DNA from: Gnetum montanum
Taxonomy: Eukaryota > Streptophyta > Gnetopsida > Gnetales > Gnetaceae
Direction of reading: 5' to 3'
NCBI GenBank assembly: GCA_015680685.1
Contig: MNCI01030156.1
Coordinates: forward strand, 192,353-256,352
Length of the DNA stretch: 64,000 nt
Shown here: in pieces, positions 22,265 through 34,043 of the stretch
How the letters are laid out: every line of letters starts with the position of its first letter
Numbering within the stretch: the stretch's first letter is position 1
Translations under genes and position numbers: made by a program
The notes under the pieces: generated by a model
Databases searched by the model: none
Seen by the model: the letters and a program-made list of their open reading frames with translations, nothing else
Told to the model about the DNA's origin: nothing

Positions 22265-24940
22265 TTTATAGAAGTGACCTTGATAGAAGCCTACGTAAAT
22301 CAAATTAGATCAAGGAAGGTCTAAAAAATAGTGCTCTAGGGGTTAAAGTTTGGCTCTTTCTTGAAGCAAGCACCTAAAGAAGTATAAAACCAATTGAAGA
22401 CCTCTCATATGTGGCCAATTATCACTTCCACTAGGGAGTGGTACATGGGAGAGACATTCTTATTCTAAAACAATAGGAAAGTTAGTTTAACAATCAAAAT
22501 CAAGGACATCTCCATGTCCTTCTCAGTGTAACCCATTTTCTAAAGTGCTTGGGTTACTAGAAATTGGGATGAATCTCGCTAAGATTCCAATGCATGCAAA
22601 CCCTAGCATCAAAAAGGAATGGGTGCAATGGTTCTATGGTGTCAATTGTAAGGATTACAACATACTCACACTAGTAGAAAGAATTCACTACAAGATTGCA
22701 GCCTCTTACCTCAACTTGACGATGAGGCCCAGTAAAATCACTTCCTTTTCTATGCGTGTGTGCACTGCTTTGAGTAGAAGATTCCTTGTGAACCTGCCAC
22801 ATCTAATCTATTTGGAGATAGAGAAGTAGTTTAAAGAGAATGAATGTGGAAGGAAGGCACTCCCCTTCCCATGCCTCATCAAGGAACTTTGTCAGAGGGG
22901 AGGGATAGTCCATTATACAAATGATGTTGTTAGGCATGCTTCAGCTACTAATTGGTTGGAGATGATGAAAGATAAAATACCTACAATAATCATTCTAGAA
23001 GAGAAGTAGTCGGCACCACTTCCATGTGCCACTCAAAAAATTATGCCAAACATTACTACAATAGCCCAATGGTTTCATGAATACTGAGAATGGCTCTTAA
23101 GAGAACAAGTGCAATGAGCAGGCACAAGTGGTGGGGACCCATCTATGTATCTAACAATAATGAGTTACCTAGAAAAGGTGGCATGAAAAGTTAGCCTAAT
23201 TAGGGGAGGTTGATCTATTTTCTTAGTCCAATGAATGTAATTATCCATGTGGTTGAATCCTAGTGCTAGAGATGACATGGTATCTCTTGTAGAACAACAA
23301 CCACCTCCAAAAATATTTGGGAAAATTGCGACCTTCTTACAATGCTTGGAGAAAGGTGAGGGGGAAATAGTGCTAGTTATGCAACACCAAGGGTAGGAGA
23401 TAGTAGCAAAGATGGTTGCTAATAGAATTGTCAAAACACTCAATGCACTTATGATGTCTATACTAGATGTCACTATACTCAAAGATGTGCAAACATTCGC
23501 AAGACCCATAAGTGGCAAATTAAGCACTGTAGAAAATGAAGAACTACTAGACTAACTAGTGGGAATTGGGAAATTGCTTCCAGATGTCTTTGATCTTCAG
23601 GATAGTATTACTACAACCTAGTTGAAGCTGCTAGAGGCAGGGAAAAAACATCATCTTTGAAGGGAAACTCTAAGTAGCCAAAGAGTTGAACGAATGCTTG
23701 GCTATTGAAGTTGCTTAATTAAGAGACCAAATTGCCAACCCTACATTTCTCAATGTAGCATTGACAAAAAATAAAGCTCTTGAATAGCTTCATACCAAAC
23801 TGAAAGTGGTTAAGAGTGTGATGGAGATGGAAATGTTCTACTAATCCTTGGTAGAGGCTACTTACCATAAAATTTAGAAGGCCTTGGATCTAACCTACTA
23901 GGAGAGTGTGCAATTAACCACAGAGAACCATCACCTACATAATGTTGATGACCACAAACAATAGCTGACTAACTTTATCCATCAAAAATAGGAGAAGCTA
24001 GCTAGAGCAAACACAAAGCTAAGGAGATTAGTAGCTAAAAATAGAAGCCTCTCTATGGAGGAGGTTCATGCCCTTTACTAGAAGACTACAATAGAGGTAG
24101 TTGCTTTGAAATTAGAGGCTTTCAAATTTGAGAGAGTCAAGAATCATTAGAGAGATTAGGTTGGTCTACAGAAAGAAGTTAATGAAAATCACATCCAGTT
24201 GGTGAAGGAAAAATTAAATGAAACCCTCTAGCAACTCTAGCAAGGAAGAGAAGTTTGACAACCTATCATTGATGGGATAAATGCCTACAATAAGATGAAA
24301 ATTCACATGGAGGAGTTGCAGATTAAGAAAATGATAGAATACATGGAGCTTGCCAATCTTAAATATGCAAATATGGCTATGTTGACTACTGCACTACTAC
24401 ATGCAAAATTAGAGAAGCAAGTGACGAGCTCATACTTGTTGCACAAGGTCGAGTTCAAGCATCATAAGGACACCAAGAAAACTCTTGTGTTGGAAAATGT
24501 AGAACTCAAGGTTCTTAAGGGAAAATACACTGATCAAAGATTTACTGTTAAGAGCTTGGCCAAACAAATGAATAACTAACAAGAGTTGCAAAACGTAGTT
24601 AGGGTATTTGATGTCAAATGTAAACAATTCATTGCCTAGTTTGTCAACGTTAAGGAGTTGTTCCTAGTAATGCCCTATCTATGGGATATCCCCATTCTAG
24701 CCCACATTAGTAATGCCATGTGAACTATGAATGATCCTTAGAGTAAGGAGGAGAAGATGAAGGCATTATTGGATGCCTTTCACCTTCCACCAGAGGTTGC
24801 AGCCATAGTAGAATAGGCATAATCGCCTTAGTCACTGGACATGCTTGAAGTTGATAAAGGTCCTTCAAAACCTCTAGAATGTCCACTACCTAGGACTATC
24901 TAATCTTCTCAACCACCTTCATGCCACTAAAGGATGTGCT
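22265..24940 (+). pseudogene. Element A ORF3, coiled-coil protein after pol
   Basis: Sense ORF in the place where Athila elements carry an env-like gene. The N-terminal domain (22285-22930) has HMWPIITSTREWYMGETFLF, IKKEWVQWFYGVNCKDY, TLVERIHYKIAASYLNLTMR and SKITSFSMRVCTALS. The second half (about 23600-24760) is Lys/Glu/Leu-rich with a heptad-like pattern, for example YMELANLKYANMAMLTT and KSLAKQMNN; it matches C and D closely. I see no signal peptide or membrane segment. The N-terminal domain resembles the plant retrotransposon domain often labelled putative plant transposon protein (an inference from motif order). Numerous TAG stops break it. Function unknown; a structural or scaffold role would fit a long coiled coil. 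Confidence 0.7.
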
Positions 24941-25139
24941 ATTCAGTTTTGAGTAGTCATGTCATGATGTTCAATTTTTTGTCATGAACACCACATTTTT
25001 TTTGTAATTTTATTGATTTGTACACTCAACACTCAGTTTGTCAAGCTAGTTTGTTATGTTAAGAGTTAGTTAATAATCCCATACCTTCCCAATTTTGTAA
25101 AGGAACTTAAGGACAAGTTTTCATTTAGTCATGGAGGTA

Positions 25140-25924
25140 TGATGAATCATTTTTGTATCATGTCTATGGGGCTCCGTTGATATGGCCTCATCGATGGGGC
25201 CATGTCAACATAGTGTTTATTGTGTCTATGGGGCCCTATCGACGTAGCTCTTCAATAAAGTTTATAAATACATGCTCACCAGCCATGTTTATAGAATGTA
25301 TTATCATAGTTGTAGAAAAACTCTTATAGTTTTGTCATTTAAAATTTAGAACATTTTTCTAAGTGCCTATAGCAAGAGTTAGAAAGTATATAGATCTTTA
25401 TTCAAGCACTATTGTACCTAAACACACTAGTGTGAATGATAATAAAGATGAGCATTTTGTTCAAACCTTGCAACACTTAGAATAGATTAATGATTTATTT
25501 ATGCATTTATTGTTTTCATTAACTATGCAATTAATTAAGATAAATTATACTNNNNNNNNNNNNNNNNNNNNNNNNNNNNNNNNNNNNNNNNNNNNNNNNN
25601 NNNNNNNNNNNNNNNNNNNNNNNCTAGTTAGAGAATAGTTAATTAGTTAAATCAAATTAGTTATTAAATTACTTGATTTCTCTATTTTAAGCACCAGGAA
25701 CATAAAACATAAAATAATAAAAATCATATGCCTTGATTACACTTAACCATACCTTGTGCATCACAAGTATAATTGAGAAGACAACAAATGACTATTAGGA
25801 TAAAGTTCATTTCGTAGAAGACTAGCGTACTATAAGACATAGAGTTCATGGAATTCAATTAGATTGCACATGAATGCTTTGTGATTCGTATGGTTGGACG
25901 TAGGGGTACCTCAACCACTCGTCA
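25140..25924 (+). repeat. Element A 3' LTR (with gap)
   Basis: TGATGAATCA...CACTCGTCA, collinear with 13243-14174. It is shorter because of an N run at 25552-25623 that replaces a segment present in the 5' LTR. The bases before it (GTCATGGAGGTA) include a short purine tract that could be the plus-strand primer. The two LTRs differ by many substitutions, so the insertion is old. Confidence 0.92.
25552..25623. other. Assembly gap (72 N) in the A 3' LTR
   Basis: By comparison with the 5' LTR, about 210-220 bases should lie here, so the N run is shorter than the true missing piece. Confidence 0.8.
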
Positions 25925-25929
25925 TCTAT
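25925..25929. repeat. Target-site duplication of element A (right)
   Basis: TCTAT, identical to 13238-13242. Confidence 0.9.
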
Positions 25930-26399
25930 GTTTCATAAGAAAGTATAACATAAGAGAAAATAAAGTCTAAATTAAGAAGAATGCTACAATGAATGGAAAC
26001 AATCTCAATCTTTATTATTATTTATACAAGGTCTTTAGGTATAATGCACTTGAATAAAGACATTGTACAATTGCTTCAAATCACAATATAGCCATTCACT
26101 CATTATTATTAAAATTCAAGAAATCAAATTGCAAGATTAGGTATCCTATATTTATAGGCATTGACTTTGATCTTGTCATCATAGCTTAGATGTCACATCA
26201 TAGGCTACAATGATGCATTTGAAATGATGGAGCTATAACATCTCATCTACAATGTCATAACCTATCAAAACACTATTGACCATTTGTGTGTGCAATACAT
26301 CTAATTACAAATTATGTTTTAAGTAATAATACTTCATAAAAGATTATCTTAAATAGTTGAAAGATGCCCACTTTCTCTCACATTATTGGCATTTTCTTT
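25930..26399. other. No gene recognised; possible minus-strand promoter
   Basis: GCCTATAAATATAGGATACC on the minus strand (26142-26161) is TATA-like, and ATAATAAAGATTG on the minus strand lies downstream of it. This could be the edge of another, unrelated LTR, but neither end can be fixed. Confidence 0.3.
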
Positions 26400-27050
26400 A
26401 ATGAGTTGAAGAGATAACTAAATTTAATAGTAATGTAGTCCATTAAGGTTGGAAAACTTTTTGTAAATATGCTATAGTTTGCTAATGATGTTATCGTAAT
26501 GAAAAAAATTGAAGCTAGACAAAAATGCATGCTATAAATCTTAAATCAATTTTTGTTGTTATATGGAGAAAATTCAATGTTACCAAAACCAAAATGATGA
26601 TATATAGTACTAGATCACATAAAAATTATTTTTATCTTGGTTGTAATATGATTAAATTTACTCTCTCCTACAAGTGTTTAGGAATTTCATTTTCAAATAA
26701 GTATTTATAGCAAAAATTATGTTTCTTGAAGGATCTCTAATATTATATATGCTTTATAGACTATTTAAAATAAGATACACAAGAAAAAATTTGAGTATGG
26801 GACATTTGAAAGGAAATTTAACATTAACTTGTTCAACTAACTTAACATACAATTTCAAAATATGAGGACTAGTAATTTAAGTAGCATAATTAAGATATTT
26901 AGAATGTGTTAAAAAAATTGTTGTAAGAGTTAAAGGTCAAGGTTTAGATTCCATACAATATTCTATTAATTGAAGTGGTCAGGTTTTATATAAAAAATTG
27001 TAACTCTTCATGAGTTTATTAGATTTTATCAAAAGATAATTGTTATACCT
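26400..27050 (+). pseudogene. LINE reverse-transcriptase relic
   Basis: FANDVIVM (about 26484-26505) fits the (Y/F)ADD(V/I) box of non-LTR reverse transcriptases with the first Asp changed to Asn. It is followed at the usual distance by KFNVTKTKMMIYSTRS and then SYKCLGISFSNKYL, the KTK.MIF and YKYLG motifs that come after the active site. Frames change between these blocks and stops follow. The rest of the LINE is not recognisable here. Confidence 0.6.
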
Positions 27051-27594
27051 AATGTATATCTTTTCATAAAAGGCATGTTCAAGTTCTATGAATATAGGAC
27101 ACATCTAATGTACTCAAGATTTATTGCTACTAATGTATTTTACACAAGTTCATTTGTTTAATAGATTCTTTGCATTTACAAAAATGTATTAAAAAATTAG
27201 TATTAGTATCAGTATAGAATTTTATAATGTTATTTAAGAGAAAAGATAGTTTTGTAAAGAAAAATAACTTCAAAAATGTAATATTCAAGACAAACATTTA
27301 AAGTTGAAACCTAATGATGAATTGTGAGTATACCTAATGCTCCACTATATAATCTATAAGAATTGTAGTTGATTGTGTTATAATCCATGGATGGGACTAG
27401 AATTATTTTTTAGTAAGTTAAATTAGATTTGCACATCATTGTCTTCTTATTTAGGCTAATAGTAAGCCCTCAACCATATGATTTTGTCTAAGTAAGATAT
27501 ATGATGGGTTGATGTTATTTGATTGGTGCTAAACTAACTAAAAACATTGAATTTAATTAATTAATTAATATAATTATTAAAAAAATAAAATAAG
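27051..27594. other. No gene recognised
   Basis: AT-rich. The left end of the D LTR should lie in the last 200-300 bases but is not alignable. Confidence 0.4.
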
Positions 27595-28355
27595 TCTAGA
27601 AGGTGAATCTAATTGTGAAACGATCGTTGTCTTCCCAACTACACTTGTGAGGCTTAGTTGTATGGTTAATTATAATTGAGGCACATGATTTTTATTATTT
27701 TATATATTGTTTTCCTAAGGTTGGTAATAGATCAAGAATAAATTGATTAACTAATTTAATTGCTAATTAATAACTAATTATTCTAACATAAGCATCCAGT
27801 CCCACTTTCTGTACACATCCTAAACATGTACAACACTGCTGAGCGACCGAGCATTAAGCATTACTGGGATTACCAAGTATTATACATATGCTTAAAGTGA
27901 TCGTACTTATGTATGCTAGTCTATTTAGCTTAATTAATCAATTACTTAAATTCTTAATCATTCTAACTTAGTTAATGAAAATAATAAATGCATAAATAAA
28001 TCATTAAGCTAGTTTAAGTGTTGCAAGGTTTATTAAAAAGCTCATCTTTATTATTGCACATACTACGATGGTCAAGTACAATAGTGCTCGAATAAAGATC
28101 TGTACACTCCTTGACTCCTACTATGAGCACATAGAAAATTATGCTATCTCTTATAGAAATAAACTATAAGATCTTCATTTACAACTGAAATTCTAACTCT
28201 CATTATCATGGCTAGGGTGCCATATTTATAGACCTACTAGGGTGCCACATCAACAAGTATGCATCAACATGGAAATCCATACATTGATGGGATCCCATTA
28301 ATGTGGTTGCTTTGATGGCATCCCATTGACATAGTTGACTGAAGACACTTTTTCA
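27595..28355 (-). repeat. Element D 3' LTR (minus strand, left end lost)
   Basis: Minus-strand LTR of the same Athila-type group: on the plus strand it shows GTCTTCCCAACTACACTTGTGAGG, CATGATTTTTATTATTTTAT, CATCCAGTCCCACTTTCTG, CTCGAATAAAGATCTG and GCCATATTTATAGACC (TATA on the minus strand). It ends GAAGACACTTTTTCA at 28355. The terminal 200 or so bases on its left are diverged or deleted. Internal sequence of D starts at 28356 but is interrupted eight bases later by element N. Confidence 0.8.
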
Positions 28356-28358
28356 TAC

Positions 28359-28363
28359 TCCTA
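28359..28363. repeat. Target-site duplication of element N (left)
   Basis: TCCTA; the right partner is CCCTA at 37550-37554. One C/T difference is within normal decay. Joining the two flanks across N gives sequence that aligns with element C at 42060-42110, which confirms the insertion point. Confidence 0.75.
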
Positions 28364-30105
28364 TGTATTGTTCGAAATCGTCGGCATAAGGCTGAAGGAA
28401 AAACATACGCTGAAAGATCTCTGGAGAGACAGAGATGCCCCTACCTTCGCGTGAGGGCAAGTTGGAAAAATGAAGGCAGAGTGCCTTGGATAGTTTGCAC
28501 ATAGATCAACCAAGGACTTCCCCGAGTGTATGCTATTGCCTGTGCTGGGTTTATCGTTAAGAAACGTGAAACAGAGAAAAATGATGTAACACAAAGTAAC
28601 GTAACAGAAACGTAAAGAAACATAATGAAACGTAACAAAACGTAATGGAACGTAAATGTAAGTAGAATGTATGCAGGAATATGAAATGGAATGGAACAAT
28701 GCAAAAAGTAAATCAGAATAGGACAATGGATGGAAAATAATAAACAATGTTGTATTAATCGACAAGATGTGCACCGGTCAAAACGTAGTTGCGTTGCAAG
28801 TCGAACGTTAAGCTCCGATGCGAGATGTTTACAGGCACTGGGAATCATGTGTGTTCGGGCTCAAGATTACTTGTTTTCTTGCTTCAAATTTTGCAAACCC
28901 CATTTATGTCCATGAACAGGGTATTTATGCATTTGTCTAGGCTTGGGAGTAGGAATGAATGAGATCGATGGCTACGAGATGAGAGAAAAATGGATTGTGT
29001 GATAGGTGTACATGGGAAAACTACGTTCTAGACTAGGTGCACTGTATTTTACAACGCAAGTTAGCTTACACCCATGGAAGCAGTGTAAGGGCTTGACAAG
29101 CTCAAGAATGGTGAAGCTTACAATGGAAATTTACAATGAACGTGTAATTAAAATTTAACTCCGGATCTTTTGAAACTTCATGGTCTCTTGGATCGACTAC
29201 TGCAGGATGTTGATTCAAAATGTTTTTTTTGTTTCACCAAGGTTGTCAGCATGAGTTGATCTTACCCTGGCATGTGTTTGAAGTGTTTTAGGCCACTTTT
29301 GGCAGCTCACGCTATCAGCGTAACCTCAGTGTGAGCTGGCATGAGCAAGTAAAAATGGTTCATTTTGCACCGAATCTTGATTTTCGAGGCCTTTCCTTCA
29401 AGTGTAACTGCTGCCTACCCTTGGGGGCCACTTGTATGCTAATTTTGAGCCTATTTATACTTAATTTGAGCCATTTTGGTAACTCACGCTGTCAGCGTGA
29501 CTCCAGCGTGACCCCAGCGTGACCTGGGCGTGACCTAGGTGTAACTAAGCCAAAATGCTGTGTTTTACACCTGAACTTTGATTTTTTGGAGCCTGTTAAC
29601 AAGTAGAAATATTTCTTGTCTTTAGAAGTTGATTTGATGCTTAAATTGTGCTTGGGACTAGTTTAGAATAGTTTCTATTTGGTCACATAAGGCCCACGCT
29701 CCAGCGTGACTTGGGCGTAAGCAACGGAAACAGTGTATTTTCGAGCCCAAAATCAGGATTCTAAGGGCTGGGAACCTAGGGTAACCATTAGTGGACCTTT
29801 AGGATGACTTGTACCTTCAAAATCAGGCTATTTTGACTTTGTTTTGGGGCTATTTTGGGGTACTTACGCTAGACTCACGCTGGACTCACACTGCCAGTGT
29901 GACCTAGGCGTGACCTCAGCATGAGTAGCAAGATTTGTGTGATTTCGACTTGAGATCTTGGATTTTGGATGTTGAAACTTGGAACAGCCATGAGTGGGCC
30001 CCAAGGGGGCCTTTCCTATTCAAATTAAGAGCATTTTGACCTTAGTCAAGTTTTTGTTGCTTGAGTCATTCCTATTTCAAAGTGTTAGGCTACAATGTTC
30101 ACATT
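28364..30105 (-). repeat. Element N left LTR, inverted
   Basis: On the minus strand this is the same LTR as 35722-37549, in the same order: start near 30105, repeats of CAGCGTGA, TATAAATA (plus-strand TATTTATA at 29452-29459), a decamer repeat (28560-28660), and the end CGAACAATACA. The first 20 or so bases of the LTR (the right end here) are poorly matched. Its promoter would transcribe leftward, away from gag. Confidence 0.8.
29452..29459 (-). promoter_or_regulatory. TATA box in the N left LTR
   Basis: TATAAATA on the minus strand within GTATAAATAGGCTC; its twin in the right LTR is at 36420-36427. The palindrome TCACGCTGTCAGCGTGA at 29484-29500 lies 24 bases upstream in the sense of transcription. 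Confidence 0.6.
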
Positions 30106-30519
30106 GTTACAGTGCTCACGCTGCTATAGTACTGCTACAATGTTTTTTTAAAAAAAACACATAAAATGCATCCATTTCAAAGTTGAATTCATCGTAATTC
30201 ACACCTAGATAAATTTTTAGTGTTCACATGCTGGACACTTAGAAAAATTTTCAATATTCATACACTGCAGTTGGTCACAGACACTTAGAAAATTTTTATT
30301 ACACGCTGCTAGGTTCTTACACTGGACACTTAGAAAATTTTTGACAACTTAAATTTCACATGTTGTAGATTTCACATGCTGCACATTGCACACACTGCAT
30401 GCTACACAGACTTGACACGCTGCACACTCAGCCCTGACCATATGCTGCACAACACACTTAGCCCGAAACACACTCGGCACTTGTTAGCCAACCCGTACGT
30501 TGCCCCATCACACATTACC
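30106..30519 (+). other. Element N leader with short tandem repeats
   Basis: No primer-binding site of a common type is visible after the left LTR. Three copies of ACACTTAGAAAA(A)TTTT occur at about 30235, 30280 and 30326, separated by related CACTGGAC and CACTGCAG text. 30350-30480 is rich in CACGCTGCACA words. Confidence 0.5.
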
Positions 30520-32712
30520 ATGGAGTCATCTCAGAACTCTAACGCATGCACCTTCATAATCCTCACACAAGAACAGTACAATTTTATCTATGTGAAGATT
30601 TAGGCCAACCTTCCCCTTGATACCACAGAGAAGGAAGCGAAATGAAAATTTGAGCGCATCTATATGGGGGGTCATGAATTCACTCCCTCCATATATGACA
30701 TCATCCTCCTTTCTGAGCCCCAGCACCAACTCATCTCCTAGCTCCTTATGGTAAGGAGCCAAAACTCACAGTGACCCACTGAGGAGCCCCAAAACCAAGA
30801 CGAGGAAGATGACTTCACGGTACAATCTGAACATGAGGATTCATATTACACCCTTACTCCCCATGCCTACGTGAACCCATCATTCCACCCTTGCATGGGT
30901 TAGACGGCCGCTCACCAAGTGTCAATGAGCACACAAGCACCGATATCCCAACATGGACTACCCATGTCCATGTCCACCTAGTACATGCCACCAGTGCAAA
31001 CACATGGGGCCACTTTCATTACATCGGTCCCACACGTTCAGGGTGTCATCCCATAGTTAGTGGCTAGACAAGAAACCATAGCCCTTGTTCAACAACCCAC
31101 ATACTTTAGCGTGTCACACCCTGCAATTCTAACTCTGAATGTTGCTCCATAGCAACAACTAATGACACAATCTCCCCAACCAACTAATCTGCCTATTGCT
31201 CAAGAGTGGGCAGAAGCAAAATAATGGATGCAAGTGTTAGTTGACAAGGTAAAGCACCTCAAAACCGCCAACACCGAAGTAGTTAAAGTACTAGACTTCT
31301 ACCATGATGATCTAATTAACTCTTCAGTGCCACCGTTAGCTTTACCCAAGGGAATCACACTGCCCCAGTTAACCAAGTACAATGGGAAGGGAGATCCGAA
31401 TGATCAGTTAAACACATTTTGATCAGAAACTTTATTGTTTCAAGCTTGGCCCCATGCAATCTTGTGTATGTTTGCTATGTCCTTAACGGGCGTAGCATTA
31501 GACTGGTACCGAGCCCTGCCACGTAACTCCATATCCTCTCTAGAGGATTTGTTACATTAATTCGTCACTCGGTTTAAGTACAAACTCAAGCCTGAGGCTA
31601 CACTAGACACTTTGATACTAGTGAAACAAGCACCACTAGAGCTTGTGCAGAAGTTCATCCAACGATGGAGTGCATCCCTTAACGAACTTAATAAGCCCAT
31701 CCTTAAAATGTATTTGCTTACGATTCTGAAGGGAGCTGTGAATTACTTTGTTAAGTCAAAGCTGTACTACTTAAGCACTCAAACATTGAGCCAAGCCTTC
31801 ACACAGATCAAGAACATAGAACAAGCTGCACAAACCAGCAATGATCCCGCCTATGTGGCTTACAAGAACCAACATGTTGCCAAATAACAGACAATAATGA
31901 AAACTATAGCCGCAAGCCCAAAAAAAACAAACACCAGTACCAACCCGCCTGCAATGACAGGGGCCACCCCAAGGCCCAACCTTCAGTGCAAGAATCGCTC
32001 AAAGTATACGTCGCTACCCATGTGACCTTTTGAACTACTAGAGCAACTCCTCAAAACCAGGAAAATTCAATACAAACACATAGCAGAGAATTCTCACCAC
32101 CGACACGACAGGTACTGCAAGCTACTAAGGAACCCCACCTTAGCAGTGCCAAATGAGCCCTCGGTCCCACGACACTTCAAATTAGATCAATTCTGTCACT
32201 ACCACCAGATGTACAGTCACAATACTAACAACTGTCGTGCATTACAGGATGACCTACAAGCAATGATAGAACGGGGCCAACTAAACGTCAACACCCTTAA
32301 TCAACCTAGCACGAATGACGCCTCCTATGTCATAAACTCTATTAGCATAGGAAGCCAGGCAATAAGCAAGAGGCCTCCCATTGTCATCCAGGTCCCACCT
32401 CGAGCACCTTCAAAACCTTTTGTGGTCAAAGTACCACCGCAATTGTCCGCTAAGACATTAAACTGGCATGATGCACTGACCACAATCGCAAAAAAACCTT
32501 TCATCATTAAGGTACCACAACAAGCTAGTCAAACACCAACGACTCCTTCCAAACTACCATTTTTCATAAAGGTGCCACCACGCGATGGCCCCTCACCTAC
32601 CCAGAGCCCAATCATAGGAAACATCTCAACCTATTCTCCCTCAAGAATCAACCTTGCCAACAACACGGGTAAGCCTACCAAATGGCAACAAAAGAGGAAA
32701 AACGAACAATGA
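30520..32712 (+). pseudogene. Element N gag, Tat/Ogre type
   Basis: One frame of 731 codons from ATG (MESSQNSN) with about 13 in-frame stops but no frameshift that I can see. Order: N-terminal region, Gln/Pro-rich spacer, gag core (ITLPQLTKYNGKGDPNDQL, VALDWYRALP, FVTRFKYK, FIQRWSASLNEL; 31340-31700), then CHYHQMYSHNTNNCRALQDD (from 32194), a CX2HX4HX4C zinc-binding motif followed by the helix IERGQL. Four copies of a PF(I/V)(I/V)KVPP(R/Q)-like motif follow (about 32375-32585); related VPxPxP segments follow the knuckle in Tat-group gags. The stops are explained by C-to-T or G-to-A changes. Confidence 0.85.
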
Positions 32713-33640
32713 ACAACATGTATAGCCGAAACAAAAGCCACACCAAGCAAGCAACAACTGAACACTGGGGGCCCTGCCCCTAATCCCAAACAAACTAGGT
32801 CCAAGCCCTCAACCCACATGAAGGAAGTTAAAGCCAACACAACAACCAACAACACAGACTTTGTAGCTACACTAGCCTAGGTGAAACAAACGCTCAAACA
32901 AAAGAAACCATGAGCTTGTATGACCTGGTCATGACATCATTGGCTCATTGCGAAGCCTTAGCGCAAACGTTAGCATCCATTCCTGTTACAGAGGACATCC
33001 CTGCTAACATGGAATCCATCCGTGCAATAGTTTCACAACACACACCACAAGGATTCGGTTCAAACACCTTAACCTTCCATGACGATGCAATTAGAATCAA
33101 CCCCGAACAAGGGAAATGTATGTGTTGGGAAATGTACCATTCGTTACCTTTGTTCAGGGTTGATTTTAATATATGTGTTGGGAAATGTACCATTCACAGA
33201 GTGCACGTTGATGATGGTCCAACAAAAAATGTAGCTTTATACTCTGTCATCGACAAACTAGGCATGGTAGACGAGATCATGCCAACAAAAACCACATGTT
33301 TAAAATCCTTCAACGGGTCACGTGTCACAGTTAAGGGTACAATCAACTTAGCCTTTGTGGTAGGAGAATAATTCCCCACCAGTGTAGAATTCACTGTCAT
33401 AGAAGAGATGCCAAGTTTCAACATGATTCTTAGTAGACCTTGGCTAGCCCAACAATGGGCTGTTTGCTCACCGATACATCAAGAAATCCTCCTTCCATAC
33501 GAAGGTGGACAAGTCATCATACATGGCGATAACATTCCCTTTCAAGCCATCCATAACATAGACATGCCATAAGTCTTAAAAGAAGAGTCTCTTGATGGAA
33601 CACCCATGGCAACAAACACAATAGCTAAAACACCCGAATG
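32713..33640 (+). pseudogene. Element N aspartic protease region
   Basis: From about 32910 the frame differs from gag and reads SLYDLVMTSLAHCEALAQTL, LTFHDDAIR, then RVHVDDGPTKNVALYSVIDKLG (Tat relatives have RVLIDNGSSLNVLPKSTL), then FNMILSRPWLAQQWAV and HQEILLPY. The order matches the Tat protease. The catalytic triplet is DDG rather than DSG/DNG. An insertion of about 54 bases made by repeating TATGTGTTGGGAAATGTACC (near 33119 and 33173) lies just before the active site. Nothing like RT follows; coding similarity ends near 33640. Confidence 0.75.
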
Positions 33641-33833
33641 ACTGGGAAAAATCGAAAGCCTCCCAGAGCAACCAAAACCTAGCACACCTCCTAGACCACG
33701 TCCGGCTAGGAAATAACCACATGATCAAGGCTCCCCATGGCCAAAAACACGTCTGATCCCCACCCACTATTTACCTTTGTTCATTGTGCATATGTCACCT
33801 TAGTTTGCATTGTATTAGCTTACGTGTTTGCAT

Positions 33834-33917
33834 GCGGCCTGAAAAGGCCTTAAACTAGCTTGTGGCCCAAAAAGGCCTTAAACTAACACATGGCCTGGAA
33901 AGGCCCTAAACTACCAC
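33834..33917 (+). repeat. 28-bp tandem repeat, three copies
   Basis: Units at 33834-33861, 33862-33889 and 33890-33917, each with GGCC..(A)AAAGGCC..TAAACTA. The GGCCT...AAGGCC part is an inverted repeat inside each unit. It lies just after the protease, where Tat/Ogre elements also tend to carry tandem repeats. Confidence 0.85.
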
Positions 33918-34043
33918 TTTTTGCATTATTTTCTATTTTACTTGTGCATTTAGGTTCTGTTTTCAGCAATTACTACTTCACATTGTGTCCTCTAGTTTCT
34001 TCTTTTGCAAGATCACCTAGATGTACATGCATGCATCCACACT

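Larger units (their letters stand above)
13243..25924 (+). mobile_element. Element A: full-length Athila-type Ty3/gypsy retrotransposon, decayed
   Basis: Complete element of 12.7 kb as assembled, flanked by a perfect 5-bp duplication TCTAT (13238-13242 and 25925-25929). Order: 5' LTR, primer-binding site resembling the tRNA-Asp type, gag, protease, RT, RNase H, integrase, T-rich spacer, U3-like internal module, ORF3, 3' LTR. Placement in the Athila/Tat side of Ty3/gypsy rests on the primer-binding site, RT motif FMDDF, protease LG core, short zinc knuckle, and an extra ORF after pol. All ORFs carry stops or frameshifts, so it could move only with help from an intact relative. Confidence 0.92.

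Noticed and set aside
28441-28915. Further frames in the N left LTR (minus 28848-28441, plus 28730-28915)
   Set aside because: Alternative frames of the LTR without protein similarity. Only the frame shared as a full-length copy with the right LTR was kept as a weak observation.
33834-33917. CRISPR-like array from regular 28-bp repeats
   Set aside because: Units are contiguous without spacers, only three copies, in a plant retroelement context.
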